Positions 3,784 through 6,201 of a stretch of 6,201 nucleotides of DNA are shown here, one piece after another. The notes under the pieces were generated by a model. The model did not search any database, was not told the DNA's origin, and saw only the letters and a program-made list of their open reading frames with translations. How positions within the stretch are numbered: position 1 is the first letter of the stretch; each line of letters starts with the position of its first letter. The translations under genes were made by a program, and so were the position numbers. Origin of the DNA: Clostridia bacterium BRH_c25 (GTDB lineage Bacteria; Bacillota_A; Clostridia; Lutisporales; Lutisporaceae). The DNA lies in assembly GCA_001515955.1 (NCBI GenBank), contig LOES01000153.1, forward strand, positions 1 to 6,201, read 5' to 3'.

Positions 3784-6201
3784 TTATACACACTGCCATT
3801 TTTTTGCAGTTCTTAATGCTGCAGCCATAATATCGGATAAAGTCTTCACATAGTTGTAGGTGCCCGCATCGAATTCCTTGTTCTTTATGGATACCGACAG
3901 ATATACCACTCCCCCAAGCCTTCCATGATCTATCATAGGTACTACTATCACCGATTGCCAATCCGGCATCCCTGTCAACGGATCTATTCCCGGATAACCA
4001 TTCCAGTCTATCTGGTATTCTCCACCTCTGGTTTCCATGCATTTCTCCAATATGCTCTCGTTATAGTACGCTTCCTCTACTTCTCTGTCAACAAGCCTCT
4101 TCCTCAGAAGCTTCCTGCTTATCCTGCTTTCTCCTTCTGCTGTCTCGTCTATGTAGAATATGCCTCCTGTCTGCGCTTCCGATACCTCTATTACCCTTCC
4201 CAGGAAGCTGAACATCTTCTCTTCCAGCGTCCTTTCACTGTCCCTCTGTAGTTCCAGTATCTCAAGCATTGCTTCTACCTTCCTCTGATCCTCCACAAGG
4301 TCTCCCGATATTATTCCTGCCAGCCGGTCTATCCTCTTTATATTCTTCGACATGTTTGGCTCATATATTCTGCTTTCGTTCCTCCCAGACTCCTTCACAT
4401 GGTATAGTGCCTGATCCGCTTTGTCTATCAGGTCCTTCGCCCAGGTTCCATGCTCCGGATATGAGGATATTCCAAGGCTTATCGTAAGTGGTGTATTAAG
4501 TCCCAGCAGCTTTGTATTCTCTATCTTCTTCCTTATTTTTTCCGCTACGCTCAAGGCTCCTTCTGCATCCGTTCCCGGAAGCAGTATTATTACCTCTTCT
4601 CCCCCATATCTTCCGCAGATATCTCCTTTTCTTACACTGTTCATTATTATACTGCTTACGTTCTGCAGTACTTCATCTCCCTTTTGATGCCCGAACCGGT
4701 CGTTTACGCTTTTGAATTTATCTATGTCTGCCATTATTATCGAGAACTTCCCGCCTTCTTTTTCCACGTACATAAGCTCATGGGCCAGCTCTGATTCAAA
4801 GTACTTCCTTGTATACAGCCTTGTAAGCTTGTCTACCGTTGACACTATTTTCATATTGTAGTTGTCTGCCAATACATAGGCTATCTTTGCCGCCATCTTG
4901 CAGAAACGGCTGCTTTCCTGGGTGAAGTTGTTTATTATGCTGTCGGTGTCCATGTATATATAGGCTATTATTGTACTGTTCTCCTGCTCTCTGTATCTTC
5001 TTCTTTCTTCCATCAGCTCTATGCTGTCCGTTTCCTTTGGTATCATTACAGGTATGCAGAATACTGCCGTTATTTCCTTGGGGATCAGTATATCTCCCTT
5101 TCTGGCATTGTATTCGAAGGTATCATTTACTATTATACTGTCTCTTTTCTGCTTTACCTGCTCTATCACATATTTGTAGAAGGGTACTTCCGAATATCTG
5201 TTGTAGGAGGTTATTACATTAAGGCTGTCATCCTCCTGCAGTGTCGCTATGAATGCATTCTTCGCCTGGGTTATCTCTGCAAACAGATCTATCATATGCT
5301 TCAGGTTTATTGCTTCATCATCACTGAACCTGTTCACAAGCTCCTGAATCTTTCCCAGAAATTTCATATTGGTGCTTGCATCCACACTCCCGCTTGCTGC
5401 TATTTCATCCGTTCCTCTATATCTGTATATATCCCTGTATTCTGTATAGTCAAAGTATTTGTCTATTTCGTGCAGACTGAGGCTGGCACTCTGTTTACTA
5501 AAAAACCTCTTCCCTATTATATGTGTCCTTGTCTTTGCCTGTCCCGGCTTGTTTGAGGTCAAAAGCTCCGCTACCCGTGTCAGACTTTCCTTTACTGAGC
5601 TTCTGTCATGAGAATTTATGAATCGCACCTTGTATTCATCCGGCACATTATATACAAGCTTCCTAAGATAGTTCAGGGATGTAATCAGGTATTTGAGAGC
5701 CTCCCTATAGTTCTTCTGCTCAACAAGCTCTGTCGCTATTGCTTTGTATATCTTCCACTTTATTTCATTGTTTTCTGCAGCTTCTATAAGCCCTGAGAGC
5801 TTTGTAAGACTTTCCAGTCTTTCTGTGCCTTCCTTTACAAGGGCTCCCACATATTCATATCTCAGCCTTAGCATATCTGTATCAATATTGGATACATAGC
5901 TTGATCCCCTGCTCAAAAGCTCTCTTGCCTGTTCCTCCATGCCCTTTGAGACATATATTTCTGCAAGCTTGACACAGGCAGTACGCCCCAGCTTGTACAG
6001 GTTCTCACTGAACACCCTGTCCAAAAACTTACTGTCTTTTTCATAGTCCAGCTTCCCGCTTATCTTTATCTCTGCCAGCAGCTTGACAAAATATGCTTCA
6101 TAGTTTTCTGTAATTCCCCAGCTTATGCACATTTCCACTGCTTTTTGTGCATATTCCGATGCCTTTTCATACTCTCCCACGGCATAGCAGAATTCCGCCC
6201 T
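3784..6201 (-). CDS. Giant multidomain signalling protein, C-terminal part: TPR - GAF - GGDEF diguanylate cyclase - GAF (enters from the right edge)
   Basis: The frame is open from the right edge through 805 residues to TAA at 3784-3786, followed at once by an in-frame TAG. In the numbering of the joined 1829-residue protein this part covers 1025-1829. It holds the last TPR-like repeats (to about 1210), a linker, GAF1 (about 1306-1471), GGDEF (about 1478-1638), a charged helical linker (about 1641-1691) and a GAF-like C-terminus (about 1683-1821). The expected activity is condensation of two GTP into cyclic di-GMP in the cytosol. The GTG at 6180, read as Met by an ORF search, is only an internal Val codon: the frame continues upstream to the edge, and the identical left copy shows it mid-protein. 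The real start lies outside the window, or at 3540 if the molecule is circular. The GGDEF call is very secure. The second GAF rests on fold-like pattern only. Confidence 0.9.
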   Translation of the reverse strand, partial: RAEFCYAVGEYEKASEYAQKAVEMCISWGITENYEAYFVKLLAEIKISGKLDYEKDSKFLDRVFSENLYKLGRTACVKLAEIYVSKGMEEQARELLSRGSSYVSNIDTDMLRLRYEYVGALVKEGTERLESLTKLSGLIEAAENNEIKWKIYKAIATELVEQKNYREALKYLITSLNYLRKLVYNVPDEYKVRFINSHDRSSVKESLTRVAELLTSNKPGQAKTRTHIIGKRFFSKQSASLSLHEIDKYFDYTEYRDIYRYRGTDEIAASGSVDASTNMKFLGKIQELVNRFSDDEAINLKHMIDLFAEITQAKNAFIATLQEDDSLNVITSYNRYSEVPFYKYVIEQVKQKRDSIIVNDTFEYNARKGDILIPKEITAVFCIPVMIPKETDSIELMEERRRYREQENSTIIAYIYMDTDSIINNFTQESSRFCKMAAKIAYVLADNYNMKIVSTVDKLTRLYTRKYFESELAHELMYVEKEGGKFSIIMADIDKFKSVNDRFGHQKGDEVLQNVSSIIMNSVRKGDICGRYGGEEVIILLPGTDAEGALSVAEKIRKKIENTKLLGLNTPLTISLGISSYPEHGTWAKDLIDKADQALYHVKESGRNESRIYEPNMSKNIKRIDRLAGIISGDLVEDQRKVEAMLEILELQRDSERTLEEKMFSFLGRVIEVSEAQTGGIFYIDETAEGESRISRKLLRKRLVDREVEEAYYNESILEKCMETRGGEYQIDWNGYPGIDPLTGMPDWQSVIVVPMIDHGRLGGVVYLSVSIKNKEFDAGTYNYVKTLSDIMAAALRTAKKWQCV
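3811..4227 (-). other. Domain: second GAF-like domain at the C-terminus
   Basis: Residues about 1683-1821 follow a helical, charged linker. The pattern is helix (FSFLGRVIEVSEAQ), strand (GGIFYID), helices, strand SVIVVPMI, strand GGVVYLSV, then a closing helix ending in DIMAAAL. This is the order of a GAF fold. A sensor domain after GGDEF is less usual than one before it. Only eight residues follow the last helix, so it is the true C-terminus. A PAS-like or other sensor fold is possible. Confidence 0.55.
4360..4842 (-). other. Domain: GGDEF diguanylate cyclase with intact I-site
   Basis: Residues about 1478-1638. It opens with DKLTRLYTRKYF, the usual first helix of GGDEF domains. Metal-binding D1516 lies in ADIDKFK, and substrate-contact N1524 with D1525 in VNDRFGH. 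The signature loop is GGEEV (1557-1561, bases 4591-4605): GG and both Glu are kept, and the last Phe is Val. The RxxD product-inhibition site (R1548 to D1551) sits five residues before the loop, as in feedback-inhibited cyclases. The end of the domain shows LTISLGIS and the helix KADQALYHVKESGRN. These features predict an active, product-inhibited cyclase making c-di-GMP; the effect of the Val is not known from sequence. Confidence 0.95.
4861..5358 (-). other. Domain: GAF (first)
   Basis: Residues about 1306-1471. After an opening helix comes a strand with AFIATL, then SIIVNDT at the position of the usual 'exposed segment plus Asp' of GAF domains. The strand AVFCIPVMI matches the conserved 's-l-xVPl' strand, and IIAYIYMDT precedes a final helix ending near NYNMKIVSTVD, which runs straight into the GGDEF domain. 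GAF domains bind small molecules or dimerise, and a direct GAF-GGDEF helix is a common control layout. The ligand cannot be predicted. An Arg/Glu-rich insert (about 1421-1432) separates the two last strands. Confidence 0.72.
5734..6201. repeat. Terminal direct repeat, right copy (period 5733)
   Basis: Second copy of the repeat, identical to 1-468. Downstream of it on the minus strand (5733 and below) the coding frame continues as TELVEQKN, which directly extends the KAIA at the left edge. The two window ends therefore join without a gap or frame shift. Confidence 0.97.

Noticed and set aside
3707..4042. A 111-codon minus-strand open frame at the end of the large gene
   Set aside because: It overlaps the C-terminal GAF-like coding region in a different frame on the same strand, runs into the foldback, has no ribosome binding site that I can see and resembles no protein family.
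3925..5796. Many plus-strand open frames of 60-108 codons opposite the GGDEF/GAF region
   Set aside because: They are antisense to an uninterrupted domain-bearing gene, are rich in Ser/Leu/Phe/Cys as expected from complement reading, and show no recognisable motif.
6178..6180. A start codon at 6180 giving a separate 798-residue TPR-GAF-GGDEF protein
   Set aside because: The codon is GTG in the middle of a TPR repeat, the frame remains open upstream to the edge, and the identical left copy shows that it is internal.
1..6201. A small plasmid or phage-like circular replicon
   Set aside because: Circularity fits the end overlap, but there is no replication initiator, relaxase, iteron set or capsid gene. 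The only gene is a signalling protein that fills 96 percent of the unit, so a tandem or collapsed array explains it better.

Overview
The window behaves as one repeating unit rather than a stretch of different genes. Bases 1-468 recur, without any difference I could see, at 5734-6201, so the sequence has a period of 5733 bases. Both copies lie inside the same minus-strand reading frame, and the frame runs through the join. The left part (3540 down to 1) is the N-terminal two thirds of a giant protein, and the right part (6201 down to 3784) is its C-terminal end. Joined through the repeat they give a protein of 1829 residues with no internal stop, leaving 243 non-coding bases (3541-3783). The source is therefore either a circle of 5733 bases read past its start, or two or more near-identical copies of the gene in head-to-tail tandem. 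I see no replication, mobilisation or recombination gene, so a tandem array, perhaps collapsed by assembly, seems more likely than a plasmid. The sequence alone cannot decide.

Domain order of the protein: a degenerate Ser/Thr protein kinase domain (about residues 8-265); a STAND/AAA_16-type P-loop ATPase (about 284-545); a helical linker and a long TPR-like array (about 690-1210); a GAF domain (about 1306-1471); a GGDEF diguanylate cyclase domain with an intact inhibitory site (about 1478-1638); a coiled linker; and a second GAF-like domain at the C-terminus (about 1683-1821). The layout resembles the bacterial kinase-AAA-TPR-GAF-histidine kinase giants, with c-di-GMP synthesis as the output in place of the histidine kinase. 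The kinase domain lacks its catalytic residues and the ATPase has an altered Walker B motif, so the front half looks like a sensor or scaffold. I infer that binding of a ligand or partner to the pseudokinase, ATPase, TPR or GAF parts controls c-di-GMP output.

The intergenic stretch is AT-rich. It holds a long multi-step foldback (3671-3770), a candidate sigma-A-type promoter (3621-3649) and a Shine-Dalgarno site in front of a TTG start at 3540. No gene is supported on the plus strand.

The likely host is a low-GC Gram-positive of the Clostridia. The reasons are frequent ATA, AGA and AGG codons, a purine-rich ribosome binding site with a TTG start, an AT-rich intergenic region, and an output domain common in that class. 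Genus cannot be named from this window.
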